Shown here one piece after another: positions 1 through 9,489 of a DNA stretch of 64,000 nucleotides; the first letter of the stretch is position 1; each line of letters starts with the position of its first letter. The stretch lies in assembly GCA_023391095.1 (NCBI GenBank), contig JAEWBN010000016.1, positions 1 through 64,000 on the forward strand, given 5' to 3'. Both the position numbers and the translations under genes were made by a program. The stretch is from Pseudomonadota bacterium (GTDB lineage Bacteria > Pseudomonadota > Alphaproteobacteria > Rhizobiales > Devosiaceae). Under the pieces are notes generated by a model. The model was given only the letters and a program-made list of their open reading frames with translations, was not told where the DNA came from and made no database searches.

Positions 1-1977
<1,977 letters not shown>

Positions 1978-1978
1978 T

Positions 1979-2030
1979 CCCTTCACCTCTCCCTTTGGGG
2001 GAGAGTCGGCGCATTGCGCCGGGTGAGGGG
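1979..2030. repeat. intergenic palindromic element with cloverleaf-like fold
   Basis: Three nested or adjacent stems are visible. The outer stem pairs CCCTTCACC (1979-1987) with GGTGAGGGG (2022-2030), with one G-T pair. Hairpin one pairs CTCTCCC (1987-1993) with GGGAGAG (1999-2005). Hairpin two pairs CGGCGC (2007-2012) with GCGCCG (2016-2021). The layout resembles small palindromic repeats scattered between genes in many Alphaproteobacteria. It lies directly behind hppA and ahead of its terminator. Confidence 0.7.
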
Positions 2031-2051
2031 GCCTTGCCCCGCAAACCATGC

Positions 2052-2080
2052 GGCCCGGGGGAAACTCCGGGCCTTTTTTT
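2052..2080 (+). terminator. Rho-independent terminator of hppA
   Basis: GGCCCGG (2052-2058) pairs with CCGGGCC (2067-2073) and is followed at once by seven T residues (2074-2080). It sits 75 bases behind the hppA stop and before the next gene. Confidence 0.85.
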
Positions 2081-2141
2081 AGCGCTGTCGAAATCCGTTG
2101 CTCTCATTCGACGTCAGGGCGCAACACATGGGAGACCACTT

Positions 2142-2504
2142 ATGACCGAGATCACCGTTCAGGGCCTTTATGCCTGCATCGCGCTGGCCGATTTCGAGCG
2201 CGGCGTCGGGTTTTACACCACGCTCATTGGCCGCGCGCCGGACGATCGGCCCATGCCCAATATGGTGCAGTGGCGCAATCTCGGCGGCGCCGGGCTGCAG
2301 CTCTGGCATGAGCCCGAAAATGCCGGCCATACCCGCACCACCATCGTCGTGCCGGTGATGGAAACCGAGCGTCAGCGCCTCCAGGCCGCCGGTCTTCACC
2401 TCGGCCCCGATATTCCCGGCGACTGGGGTATTGTGGTCCCGGTCACCGACCCCGATGGCAATCAGGTGACCCTGGCCGAACCGCCCAAAGGGTTTGCGAG
2501 CTAG
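2142..2504 (+). CDS. VOC family protein (glyoxalase/bleomycin-resistance fold)
   Basis: A 120-residue single-module protein of the vicinal oxygen chelate superfamily. It starts with a strand followed by the helix LADFERGVGFYTTLIG, and ends with the typical metal-site strand VPVTDPDGNQVTLAEP. VOC proteins act as dioxygenases, isomerases, glyoxalases or drug-binding proteins, and the substrate cannot be read from sequence. The ATG at 2142 is chosen because GGGAG lies 8 bases upstream and the VOC homology begins there; an earlier in-frame ATG at 1995 would put the terminator region inside the protein. It converges on the next gene with a 4-base CTAG overlap carrying both stop codons. Confidence 0.85.
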   Translation: MTEITVQGLYACIALADFERGVGFYTTLIGRAPDDRPMPNMVQWRNLGGAGLQLWHEPENAGHTRTTIVVPVMETERQRLQAAGLHLGPDIPGDWGIVVPVTDPDGNQVTLAEPPKGFAS

Positions 2505-3394
2505 GCGTCCGCCATCTCCCCCAGCCGCTTCAAAACCCGGTCGCGTTCCCGCGTCAGGCCCTTGTAATCCAGTTGCTCCGCCGTCAGCGCCTCGATCTGC
2601 CCGATCAGCGCGGTGGCGATTGCCCCTGCCTCGGGGTGACGGGCGAGATCGTCGAGCCCGTGCAGCGAGATGCGGATGGTAAAGGCCATGGCGCCCGTGT
2701 TCGGCAGCTTGAGCAGCGTCTGCCGCTCGACGCGCAGATAAACCGGATCGGCCCGTTCGCCCGTACCGAAGCGGGCGACATCGGGCCCCGAGACATCGGG
2801 GTGAAACAGCCTCTTGTCGCCATAGAGCGAAAAATTCCAGCGGATCATCGGCATTTGGGGCCGTGCGGCGTCGAACATGCGCGCCATGACCTGCGCCGCT
2901 CTTGTGCCGGGGCCAAAGCCGGGCACCGGATCGTGGATGGCGTCGAGCACTTTCCCGATCTTTTCGGCCAGCACCCAGGAGGAGGGAAAGGCCAGCGCGG
3001 CTGCGGTCAGCCGCCAGCCCTCGTCGTCGCGCTGCAGCACAAGCAAATCATCCTGCACCAGCCGCGCCGCGGTCTGAAGTGGGGCCTCGTCCGCCTCAAG
3101 ATCAATCTGTTCTTCAGCGGGGACGATCGCCATCCGGTCCCCGTCGCGCCGCCAGAGCCCGGGAAACCGTTCCGGCAAATAGGCGCAGAGCAGGCCCAGA
3201 AGCTCACCTTGAGCGCCCCGGCTTTTGGGCAATTCGGCAAAGACATCGGCAAATCGTGTGTCCCAAAGCCGCGCCTTTTCCCGCAATTGCGCATCCATGG
3301 CGGCGTCGGGCTCCAGCCAGTCCTCGGGCGGGAGCGGCCTGGTGCCGATCTGGAAAAGGCGGGTGGAAAGGTCATAGGGCAGGGGCGGCGTCAT
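2501..3394 (-). CDS. heme-dependent oxidative N-demethylase family protein (DUF3445)
   Basis: This 297-residue soluble protein matches the DUF3445 family, now named for heme-dependent oxidative N-demethylases that attack methylated amines such as dimethylamine. The diagnostic block runs VQDDLLVLQRDDEG, then WRLTAAALAFPSSW, then EKIGKVLDAIHDPVPGF near the middle of the protein, followed by RWNFSLYGDKRLF and RVERQTLLKLP. No methylamine pathway partners are next to it, so the substrate is unknown. It converges on the VOC gene and is divergent from the small secreted protein, with 92 bases between starts. Confidence 0.85.
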   Translation of the reverse strand: MTPPLPYDLSTRLFQIGTRPLPPEDWLEPDAAMDAQLREKARLWDTRFADVFAELPKSRGAQGELLGLLCAYLPERFPGLWRRDGDRMAIVPAEEQIDLEADEAPLQTAARLVQDDLLVLQRDDEGWRLTAAALAFPSSWVLAEKIGKVLDAIHDPVPGFGPGTRAAQVMARMFDAARPQMPMIRWNFSLYGDKRLFHPDVSGPDVARFGTGERADPVYLRVERQTLLKLPNTGAMAFTIRISLHGLDDLARHPEAGAIATALIGQIEALTAEQLDYKGLTRERDRVLKRLGEMADA

Positions 3395-3486
3395 GGCGGC
3401 ATATGAAGTTTGCTCCTGCCGTTTTGCAAGCGGTGAACCGCCCCGCTTTGGGCGCCGTATTCCCCCAAAATTATCCGGAGCCGTCC

Positions 3487-3723
3487 ATGCGTCACGCCCT
3501 CGTCGCCACCGCCCTCATGCTTTGTTTCACCGCCAATGCCGCCGCCGTCTCGGTCTGGGAACTCTCGCGCCTCTGCGGCAGGGACACCGACCAGTTCTGC
3601 AAGGGCGTCGGCTATGGCGACGAGATGACCGAGTGCATCGTCGGGCACTATGAAAAGCTCAGCCCCGAATGCAAGCCGGTGGTGGACCGTATCCGCAATG
3701 GCGAGGGCGTGAGCCTCTTCTAG
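3487..3723 (+). CDS. small secreted Cys-rich protein (GLG1-like repeat)
   Basis: A 78-residue protein with a signal peptide (Arg/His start, hydrophobic core, Ala-rich cleavage region near residue 20). The mature part has four cysteines spaced as in a single Cys-rich GLG1/FGFR-type repeat: LCGRDTDQFC, then ECIVGHYEKLSPEC. Such single repeats are found in exported alphaproteobacterial proteins of unknown role; two disulfides are likely in the periplasm. The ATG at 3487 is preferred over much longer upstream in-frame starts, because the signal peptide begins there. The stop overlaps the stop of the MarR gene through CTAG (3720-3723). Confidence 0.75.
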   Translation: MRHALVATALMLCFTANAAAVSVWELSRLCGRDTDQFCKGVGYGDEMTECIVGHYEKLSPECKPVVDRIRNGEGVSLF

Positions 3724-4160
3724 TCAGGCTTGCCGTCGTCTTCGAGCGCGGCAATCACCCGGCCGAGCAGAGCAAAATACTGGTCGCGCTCCCCCGCTTC
3801 GAGCGGGCCCAAAGCCAGAGCGTTCACCTCTTCCACCGCCCGCTCCACCAGCGGCAGCTTTTCGCGCGCCAGCGCCGTCAGCGCCACGAGAGAAGAGCGC
3901 CCGTCCTCGGGATTGGGCAGGCGCTCGATCAGACCGTCGCGCTCCATGCGGTTGAGCGTCGCCGTCATGGTGGGTTGCTCCACATTGGCGCGGGCCGCGA
4001 CCACCTTTTGTGGCTGCGGTCCCTCTTCGAGCCCCAGCAGAACCGGCATGTGCGCCGGCGCTAGCCCGATAGGCGCGAGCCGCCGTTCCAGCGCGCGCAC
4101 CAGGAGCCGCCCCGCCAGATTGGTCATGTAGCCCGCAGAATCGGTCCGCTTCAAAGTCAT
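3720..4160 (-). CDS. MarR family transcriptional regulator
   Basis: A 146-residue winged-helix regulator. The recognition helix region reads NVEQPTMTATLNRMERDGLIERL and the wing NPEDGRSSLVALTALA, both typical of MarR. Helices at the N- and C-termini form the expected dimer interface. MarR proteins usually repress a divergent gene and let go on binding a small molecule or on oxidation. The divergent neighbour is a cytochrome b561, and an imperfect palindrome lies between the two starts, so it probably controls that gene and itself. The ligand is unknown. Confidence 0.93.
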   Translation of the reverse strand: MTLKRTDSAGYMTNLAGRLLVRALERRLAPIGLAPAHMPVLLGLEEGPQPQKVVAARANVEQPTMTATLNRMERDGLIERLPNPEDGRSSLVALTALAREKLPLVERAVEEVNALALGPLEAGERDQYFALLGRVIAALEDDGKPD

Positions 4161-4179
4161 TTACATAGTATGCTCAGTA

Positions 4180-4203
4180 GATATATAGTGCGCTATGTAT
4201 ATC
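4180..4203. promoter_or_regulatory. candidate MarR operator
   Basis: A 24-base imperfect dyad centred on GCGC, with GATATA at one end and TATATC at the other. It lies between the MarR start (4160) and the b561 start (4236). AT-rich dyads of this size are typical MarR sites. A second dyad, ACATAG (4163-4168) with CTATGT (4193-4198), overlaps it. Confidence 0.5.
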
Positions 4204-4235
4204 CCGTGATCCGCCCCTGGGCAATCGAGGTTTTC

Positions 4236-4775
4236 ATGGCGCTCCGTTCCACTGCTGACCGTTACGGCACCCTTCCTGCCGCCATCCACTGGCTGACGGC
4301 GCTGGCCATTGTCCTGCTGCTGGCCAGCGGCCAGACCATGAGCCTCTCGGACGGGCTCGTTGCCACCATCCTGCCCGTCCATGTCAGCCTGGGGCTGCTG
4401 GTGGGTGTGCTCACGCTTTTCCGCATCCTCTGGTGGGTGGCGTTCGACCGGCATCCCGCGCCACAGGCCGGCATGAGCCGCGCGCAGGAAAATCTGGCCA
4501 AACTGGTCCATACCGGGCTTTATGCTTCCATTCTGGTCATGGTCGCATCAGGCGTTGGCATGCTGGCCCTCACGGGTGCTTTCCCGCTGGTTTTCTCCGG
4601 CGGGCCCTTGCCCCAGTTCTCCGCCGTGCCGCCGTTTCAGGCCCATAGCCTCCTGAGCAAGCTCCTTTTTGTCCTGGCGCTCGGCCATATCGCCGCCGCG
4701 CTCTACCATCAACTGGTCAAGCGCGACGGGCTGATCGGCCGGATGGGTTTTGGTGGCGCGCCATCCCGCCGCTAG
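4236..4775 (+). CDS. cytochrome b561 family membrane protein
   Basis: A 179-residue protein with four hydrophobic helices, of the bacterial cytochrome b561 (CybB/YodB-like) family, which carries two b hemes and moves electrons from quinol, in related cases for superoxide removal. Candidate heme-ligand histidines lie in AIHWL (helix 1), PVHVSLG (helix 2), LVHTGLY (helix 3) and LGHIAAALYHQ (helix 4). The ATG at 4236 is preferred. An upstream in-frame ATG at 4170 would add about 22 residues encoded by the operator. It is divergent from the MarR gene, which likely regulates it. Confidence 0.88.
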   Translation: MALRSTADRYGTLPAAIHWLTALAIVLLLASGQTMSLSDGLVATILPVHVSLGLLVGVLTLFRILWWVAFDRHPAPQAGMSRAQENLAKLVHTGLYASILVMVASGVGMLALTGAFPLVFSGGPLPQFSAVPPFQAHSLLSKLLFVLALGHIAAALYHQLVKRDGLIGRMGFGGAPSRR

Positions 4776-4781
4776 TTTGTC

Positions 4782-6164
4782 CTATTCTGCCTTCAGAGCA
4801 GGCATGTTCTGCCCGTTCTGGTGCAGGATCAGGCTCTTGGTGCTGCCGTCCTCTCCCACCTCGAAGGTGATCTGGGCGTCGACGATCCGGTAGAAGAACT
4901 GCGTCTCGCTTTCGGGATAGATTTCGAAGCGGCTCTGGCCGGTCAGCTGCGCAAAGAGCCTGTCATTCTCGGTGGTGATGCTCATCACCACGCCCGGCGC
5001 CATTACATAGTCACCGGCATAATTGGGCAGGATGGCCGGGTCGATCTCCACTGCGGTCCGCTGTTTGGGCTGTTCGCGCAGCGGCAGCGCCGGGTCGAGC
5101 AGGTGCATGCCGATATCCTCGATCCCGGCCTCGGTCACCATGTTGGACAGAACCACGACGCCATTGCCCGAATTACGCTCGAAGCCGGCAAAGCTGCGGA
5201 AGCCGTTGGTCATGCCATTGTGCCAGACCACTTCGCCTGCGCCGGTATCGGTAATGAACCAGCCCAGGCCAATGGCGTCATTGCCCGCGGGGCGGGTGCG
5301 GGCCAGCATGGTGTCAAAAGCGGCCCGCAGGGGCGTCTCCGCCGACCCGCTCGCTGCGGCGATGAACTTGGCGAGATCGGCGCTGGTCGAGATCAGCGCA
5401 CCGGCCGGGGCAAAGCCATCGAAATCCCAGTTGGAAACCGGCTCGCGGGCGCCATTGTGGCCCGTGGCCATGCCTTCGGGCAGTGGCGCGCCCGTCAGCT
5501 GGAGGCTGGTTTCCGTCATGTCCAGGGGATCGAGAATCCGGGTCTGGAGCAGTTCGGCATAGTCCGCGCCGCCCACATGGGCAATGGCCTGGCCGAGCAG
5601 CGCCGTGCCGGCATTGGAATATTCAAAGCTCTCTCCGATCTGGCGGGGCAGCTGGTAGCTGGCAAGCCACTCAAAGAGGCTATCCGCGCCCACGCCCGAA
5701 TAGGGATTGTCGAGGCCGCCCGAGACAATGGCGTCAGGCAGGCCGGAGAGGCCCGCCGTGTGCGTCGCGAGGTCAAAGGCCGTTATGGCGCGATCATCGG
5801 TTTGCGGCAGCACGGTGCCTTCGGGCAGGTAGTCTGCAATGGGGGAGTCGAGGTCGATCTTGCCCTCTTCCACCAGCTGCGCCAGGAGCAGATTGGTGAA
5901 GACCTTGGTAATGGAGCCGGCCTCGAAGGGCGTGTGCTCGCTCACCGGGTCGACGCCATCCGCGGTCAGCGTGCCATGGGAAACAAAGCGCGTCTCGCCA
6001 TTTTCGAACACCGCCACGGCAATGCCGACATTGGCCTGGTCGCGGCCGATCCGGTCGCTGAGGATTTTGGCGATTTCGCCGTCCGGGGGCATGGCCGCCT
6101 CCTGTGCCACCACGGGGAAGGCGGCAAGACTAGCAGCAAAGGCGAGGGGAAAGAAACGGCGCAT
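4782..6164 (-). CDS. secreted serine hydrolase, class C beta-lactamase fold
   Basis: A 460-residue exported protein. A signal peptide ends near AAFPVVAQ (residue 21). The three active-site motifs of the beta-lactamase/penicillin-binding fold are in order: SITK (SxxK), YSN (YxN) and HNG in place of KTG. HNG is common in the esterase, D-aminopeptidase and AmpC-like peptidase branch. The last ~100 residues form a beta-rich tail like those of this serine hydrolase group. Cell-wall peptide or ester hydrolysis is more likely than antibiotic resistance, but the substrate cannot be read. It converges on cytochrome b561 with a 6-base gap. Confidence 0.9.
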   Translation of the reverse strand: MRRFFPLAFAASLAAFPVVAQEAAMPPDGEIAKILSDRIGRDQANVGIAVAVFENGETRFVSHGTLTADGVDPVSEHTPFEAGSITKVFTNLLLAQLVEEGKIDLDSPIADYLPEGTVLPQTDDRAITAFDLATHTAGLSGLPDAIVSGGLDNPYSGVGADSLFEWLASYQLPRQIGESFEYSNAGTALLGQAIAHVGGADYAELLQTRILDPLDMTETSLQLTGAPLPEGMATGHNGAREPVSNWDFDGFAPAGALISTSADLAKFIAAASGSAETPLRAAFDTMLARTRPAGNDAIGLGWFITDTGAGEVVWHNGMTNGFRSFAGFERNSGNGVVVLSNMVTEAGIEDIGMHLLDPALPLREQPKQRTAVEIDPAILPNYAGDYVMAPGVVMSITTENDRLFAQLTGQSRFEIYPESETQFFYRIVDAQITFEVGEDGSTKSLILHQNGQNMPALKAE

Positions 6165-6249
6165 GAAAAAGGCTCCGGACGCAAGGGCTATACCCTAACG
6201 CCCGAAGCCTGATTTGGATCGCTTTTGATCGCGCCCCTTACGACACGCC

Positions 6250-6783
6250 TTACTTGGACTTTTCGGCCAGGGCGATGGAATCGAGGATCACCTTGCGGGC
6301 TTCCTCGATGCCGCCGATCCGGTCGATGCGCGCCCACTTGCCGGGCTCGAGATCCTTGTAGTGGGTGAAGAAGTGCTTGACGCGCTCAAGCTGGATTTCC
6401 TGCATGTCGCCGATATCCTGGATATGGTCGTACATGCGGGTCAGCTTGGGCACCGGCACGGCAATGATCTTTTCGTCCTGGCCGCCATCGTCTTCCATGA
6501 ACAGCACGCCGACCGGGCGGCTGCGCACCACGGCGCCGGGCACCAGCGGGCGCGAGTTCATCACGATCACGTCGAGCGGATCGCCGTCGCCGCACAGGGT
6601 GTGGGGCACGAAGCCGTAGTTTCCGGGGTAACGCATGGGCGTATACAGGAAGCGGTCGACAAACAGCGCGCCCGAATCCTTGTCGATCTCATACTTGATC
6701 GGCTCGCCGCCAAGCGGCACTTCGATGATGACGTTGAGTTCGTCGGGAGGGTTCTTGCCGGTCGGGATCGCGTCGATGTTCAT
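6250..6783 (-). CDS. ppa: soluble inorganic pyrophosphatase (family I)
   Basis: Cytoplasmic enzyme splitting pyrophosphate to phosphate, 177 residues, normal for bacterial family I. The metal-binding signature DGDPLDVIV is present, with upstream KYEIDKDSGALFVDR and RYPGNYGFVP carrying substrate-binding Lys, Arg and Tyr, and the conserved KFF-like segment VKHFFTHYKDLEPGKW near the C-terminus. An inverted repeat lies in its 5' leader. The same region encodes a membrane pyrophosphatase, so the cell appears to both recover and discard pyrophosphate energy. Confidence 0.97.
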   Translation of the reverse strand: MNIDAIPTGKNPPDELNVIIEVPLGGEPIKYEIDKDSGALFVDRFLYTPMRYPGNYGFVPHTLCGDGDPLDVIVMNSRPLVPGAVVRSRPVGVLFMEDDGGQDEKIIAVPVPKLTRMYDHIQDIGDMQEIQLERVKHFFTHYKDLEPGKWARIDRIGGIEEARKVILDSIALAEKSK

Positions 6784-6802
6784 CTTGTGCCTTCATCAGC
6801 CG

Positions 6803-6849
6803 TTCGGAGGGACGGAATTGGCGTGGTTCTGCCCATATCCGTCCCCGAA
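6803..6849 (-). promoter_or_regulatory. inverted repeat in the ppa 5' leader
   Basis: On the coding strand of ppa the arm TTCGGGGACGGA is followed about 21 bases later by TCCGTCCCTCCGAA, which pairs with it apart from a 2-base bulge. It ends about 20 bases before the ppa ATG. There is no T-run, so it does not look like a terminator for the upstream universal stress gene. It may be a leader RNA structure or a protein-binding dyad. Confidence 0.4.
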
Positions 6850-6904
6850 GGCAAGGCACAATTGAGCCGCACCGGCCATGCAGGCGCGATGCAGCTCACA
6901 AGGG

Positions 6905-7354
6905 CTATTTGACGATCAGCACCGGGATCGCGGAGCGCGAGAGCACTTCGGCCGCCTGGCTGCCCAGCAGCAGCCGCCCGAGGCCCCGACGGCCATGCGA
7001 ACCCATGACGACGAGGTCCGCGCCGCGTTCGGCGGAAGCGGCGACAATGGCATCGGCCCCGCTCTGGCGGGCGGCATGGAGCGTCTCGACGGCGACGCCC
7101 GCCGCCTCCACCTTGCCGCGCGCCGCGTCGAGCAGCGTCTTGGCTTGGGCCGCATAGGTTTCTTCGAGCCGCGTCACGATGGCGCCGGCATCGATGGTGC
7201 CAAAGCCGCCCGAACCGATTCCGGTCGCAACCGGATCGGTCGCGGTCAGCACGGTGATCGAGCCACCGCTCTGGCGCGCCAGTTCGATTGCCGTATCGAG
7301 TGCCTTGCTGCCCAGTTCCGAGCCGTCGGTGGCGACCAGCAGTTTCTTGAACAT
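6905..7354 (-). CDS. universal stress protein (UspA family)
   Basis: A 149-residue single-domain Usp protein. It begins MFKKLLVATDGSELGSKAL, with the acidic residue that contacts nucleotide, and ends with VVMGSHGRRGLGRLLLGS, which fits the ATP-binding pattern G-2x-G-9x-G-S. It therefore probably binds ATP. The start at 7354 has GGAGG 7 bases upstream; a longer in-frame start adds a basic tail without homology. It is upstream of ppa on the same strand with 121 bases between them. Confidence 0.95.
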   Translation of the reverse strand: MFKKLLVATDGSELGSKALDTAIELARQSGGSITVLTATDPVATGIGSGGFGTIDAGAIVTRLEETYAAQAKTLLDAARGKVEAAGVAVETLHAARQSGADAIVAASAERGADLVVMGSHGRRGLGRLLLGSQAAEVLSRSAIPVLIVK

Positions 7355-7468
7355 CTTCGTTCCTCCATGTGGTGAGCGTCTTGGTGAGCGTCTTTTGGCA
7401 CCGCCATTATGGCGGCGCATTGATCTGTGTCACTCTGGAGCATCAGAAATTGGCATTAAGAGCCTTGC

Positions 7469-8038
7469 ATGCGTCTCAACGTGAACAGTCTGCTCACATT
7501 ATCGGCCTTTTGTCTGCTTTCGGCGGCCGCTCCCGCCGCGGCCCAGTCCGGTTTCGTTTCGGCCTATACCGACATCAATCTCGATGACTGCCTTGTGCTC
7601 GAAGCCGATGATTTCGGGGCCTCATGGGCCTGTCCGGGATACAAGGGTTATCCCCTCATGGTGCAGGAAGGGGACCTGCGGTTCTCCCTGCGCTATGGCT
7701 TCAATGTGGACCAGAATAGTGGGGGATCTCAAACACTTCCCCCCTTCAACAACCTTGGCTCCAAGCTCGAATGGCGGCTGTCCAACGCCTCCGGGCGCTG
7801 GATGCCCATCGCCACCATCGTGCGCTATCACACCGCCGATCCGGAAACCGGCGAGAACAAGGGGCAGGTGCTTGTCGTGAGCCAGATCGCCGAAGGCAAT
7901 AGCTGCCACATCGCCTATGTAGACGCGCTGGCCAATTCAAATGCCAACGAACTGGCCCGCCAAGCTGCTGACAAGGCTGGCGATTTTAACTGCGCGCTGG
8001 ACGAGGTCGAGGTTATCGGCACCTTTTCGGCCTATTGA
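7469..8038 (+). CDS. secreted protein of unknown function
   Basis: A 189-residue protein with a clear signal peptide cleaved after AAAPAAAQ (about residue 26). The mature part has four cysteines, the first pair in DDCLVLEADDFGASWACPGYKG and the second at SCHIAYVDAL and NCALDEV, so two disulfides are plausible. I do not recognise a named family. The text between the pairs is rich in strands, suggesting a small beta-domain in the periplasm. It stands alone on this strand and overlaps the end of the convergent TerB-like gene by 7 bases. Confidence 0.75.
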   Translation: MRLNVNSLLTLSAFCLLSAAAPAAAQSGFVSAYTDINLDDCLVLEADDFGASWACPGYKGYPLMVQEGDLRFSLRYGFNVDQNSGGSQTLPPFNNLGSKLEWRLSNASGRWMPIATIVRYHTADPETGENKGQVLVVSQIAEGNSCHIAYVDALANSNANELARQAADKAGDFNCALDEVEVIGTFSAY

Positions 8039-8487
8039 TCCTCGATGCTTTCGGCCGCATCGGCGCGCACCTGGTTGCGCAGGATGGTGCGGTCGCGGCT
8101 CGACACGCCGATCAGCTCGGCAATGCGCCAGACCATGTTGTCCTCGAGCTCGTGATTCTTGCTGTCGGCAAAGACCACGGTCCACATCATGCGGATGATC
8201 TCGATCCGGTCATCCATGTCCAGCCGCGTCAAGCCACTGGTAAAACTGAAGAAATCCACGGCCTCGGCATCGCGGCGGGCCGCGTCGCGCACCAGCTTGT
8301 CCACACTGGCCTCGTCCAGGTCATAATGGTCCATCAGCGCCCCGCGGATAGCCAGCCGTTCGGCCTCCTGCATGGAGCCGTCCACAGCCGCCAGATGGAC
8401 CAGCAGCGCAGCCACGGCCAGTTTTGGATCATGAATATCCGCCGGCGCTTCTGGCTTGCCGAACAGGCGGGTCAGGGCCTCGAACAT
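8032..8487 (-). CDS. TerB-like tellurite-resistance family protein
   Basis: A 151-residue all-helical cytosolic protein of the TerB superfamily. The paired acidic helix motifs VHLAAVDGSMQEAERLAIR and MMWTVVFADSKNHELEDNMVWRI match the two metal-binding TerB motifs. Stand-alone TerB proteins of this length occur in many Alphaproteobacteria and are not proof of tellurite resistance. The start at 8487 has GGAG about 7 bases upstream; the upstream extension looks non-coding. The 195 bases between this start and imuA contain an SOS box. Confidence 0.82.
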   Translation of the reverse strand: MFEALTRLFGKPEAPADIHDPKLAVAALLVHLAAVDGSMQEAERLAIRGALMDHYDLDEASVDKLVRDAARRDAEAVDFFSFTSGLTRLDMDDRIEIIRMMWTVVFADSKNHELEDNMVWRIAELIGVSSRDRTILRNQVRADAAESIEDQ

Positions 8488-8652
8488 AAAGGGTCTCCGT
8501 GGACTAAGGGGCAGTTTCAGCCTTAGCCAGATGCAGGTCCGGCTCAATGGCGCAAACGCGGGTTCACGCGCTCTTGACCGGGCCTGATGCAGCCGCGCCA
8601 CACAGCCAATGCGCAAAAGGGACTCGACTCCTGCTGGAAACGGAGTCTAAAT

Positions 8653-8667
8653 GTTCCTGCTTTGTTC
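8653..8667 (+). promoter_or_regulatory. SOS box (LexA site) for the imuA-imuB-dnaE2 operon
   Basis: GTTC (8653-8656), seven bases, then GTTC (8664-8667). This is exactly the GTTC-N7-GTTC direct repeat bound by alphaproteobacterial LexA. It lies 16 bases before the imuA start, so LexA bound here would block transcription or early elongation. Confidence 0.88.
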
Positions 8668-8682
8668 ACATGAGCGGTCATT

Positions 8683-9489
8683 ATGCAGACCCAGTTTCAC
8701 CACCAGCGCCTTGCGGCGCTGCGGGATGTCATTGCCGATATCGAGCGCAAGCCGGCTCTGGCGGAGGCGGTGCGTCGCCCTGATTCTGGTCGGGATGGAG
8801 GCTTTCCGGCGCTGGGCGGCGGGCTGGTGCAGGAGATTTTTGCCGACGATTTGCGGGATGCCGGTGCCAGCCTCGGCTTTGCCCTGGCCCAGGCCAAAAC
8901 TCTCGTAACCCCCCGGCGCCCGGCGATTTTCTATCTGCAACTGGGCGATGATGCCCAAAAGCTGGGCCTGCCCTATGGGCCGGGCCTCACCTGGTCCGGG
9001 CTCGATGCGGCGCAACTGGTCATGGTGCGGGCTGTCGACATAACCGAGTTCCTGTGGGCGGCCGAGGAGATCGCTTCCTGCCGGGCCGTGGCCGCTGCCG
9101 TCGCCGATATCAGGGGCGAGCCGAAGCTTCTCAATTTCACCGCCAGCCGCCGCCTCAGCCTGCGCGCCGCCAACAGCCATGTCTCGCTCTTCATGCTGCG
9201 CTATGGGCATGGCCGCGCCAGCAGCGCCGGGCATCTGCGCTGGCATGTGCAGCCCTTCCGCAGCGGTCGGCAGCCTTTCGATGACCGGGCGCCCGGGCCG
9301 GCACGCTGGCGCCTCCAGCTCGAAAAGGGCCGCATTGCCGGCAATCGCACCGAGTGGGTTTTGGAATGGACACAGAATGGTTTTGCAGTCGTCCCCCAAT
9401 CCGTCCCTTCTTGGCGGCAGCCTTCCGGCGCGCCGCTTTCTCGTCCTCAACCTGCCGTTCTGGGCCACCGATTATCGCAAGCGGGCTGA
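8683..9489 (+). CDS. imuA: ImuA, SOS mutagenesis accessory protein
   Basis: First gene of the damage-induced mutagenesis cassette. The 268-residue protein is a RecA-like ATPase-fold relative that in other bacteria works with ImuB and DnaE2 in translesion synthesis. Recognisable parts are the strand pattern LGFALAQAKTL, LPYGPGLTWSGLDAAQLVMV and VDITEFLWAAEEIASC, then RRLSLRAANSHVSLFMLRYG. No intact Walker A is seen, which is usual. The gene starts 16 bases behind a perfect SOS box and overlaps imuB by 113 bases. Confidence 0.9.
   Translation: MQTQFHHQRLAALRDVIADIERKPALAEAVRRPDSGRDGGFPALGGGLVQEIFADDLRDAGASLGFALAQAKTLVTPRRPAIFYLQLGDDAQKLGLPYGPGLTWSGLDAAQLVMVRAVDITEFLWAAEEIASCRAVAAAVADIRGEPKLLNFTASRRLSLRAANSHVSLFMLRYGHGRASSAGHLRWHVQPFRSGRQPFDDRAPGPARWRLQLEKGRIAGNRTEWVLEWTQNGFAVVPQSVPSWRQPSGAPLSRPQPAVLGHRLSQAG

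Noticed and set aside
4821..6212. 463-residue plus-strand frame opposite the serine hydrolase
   Set aside because: Antisense shadow; the minus-strand protein has a signal peptide and full catalytic motifs.
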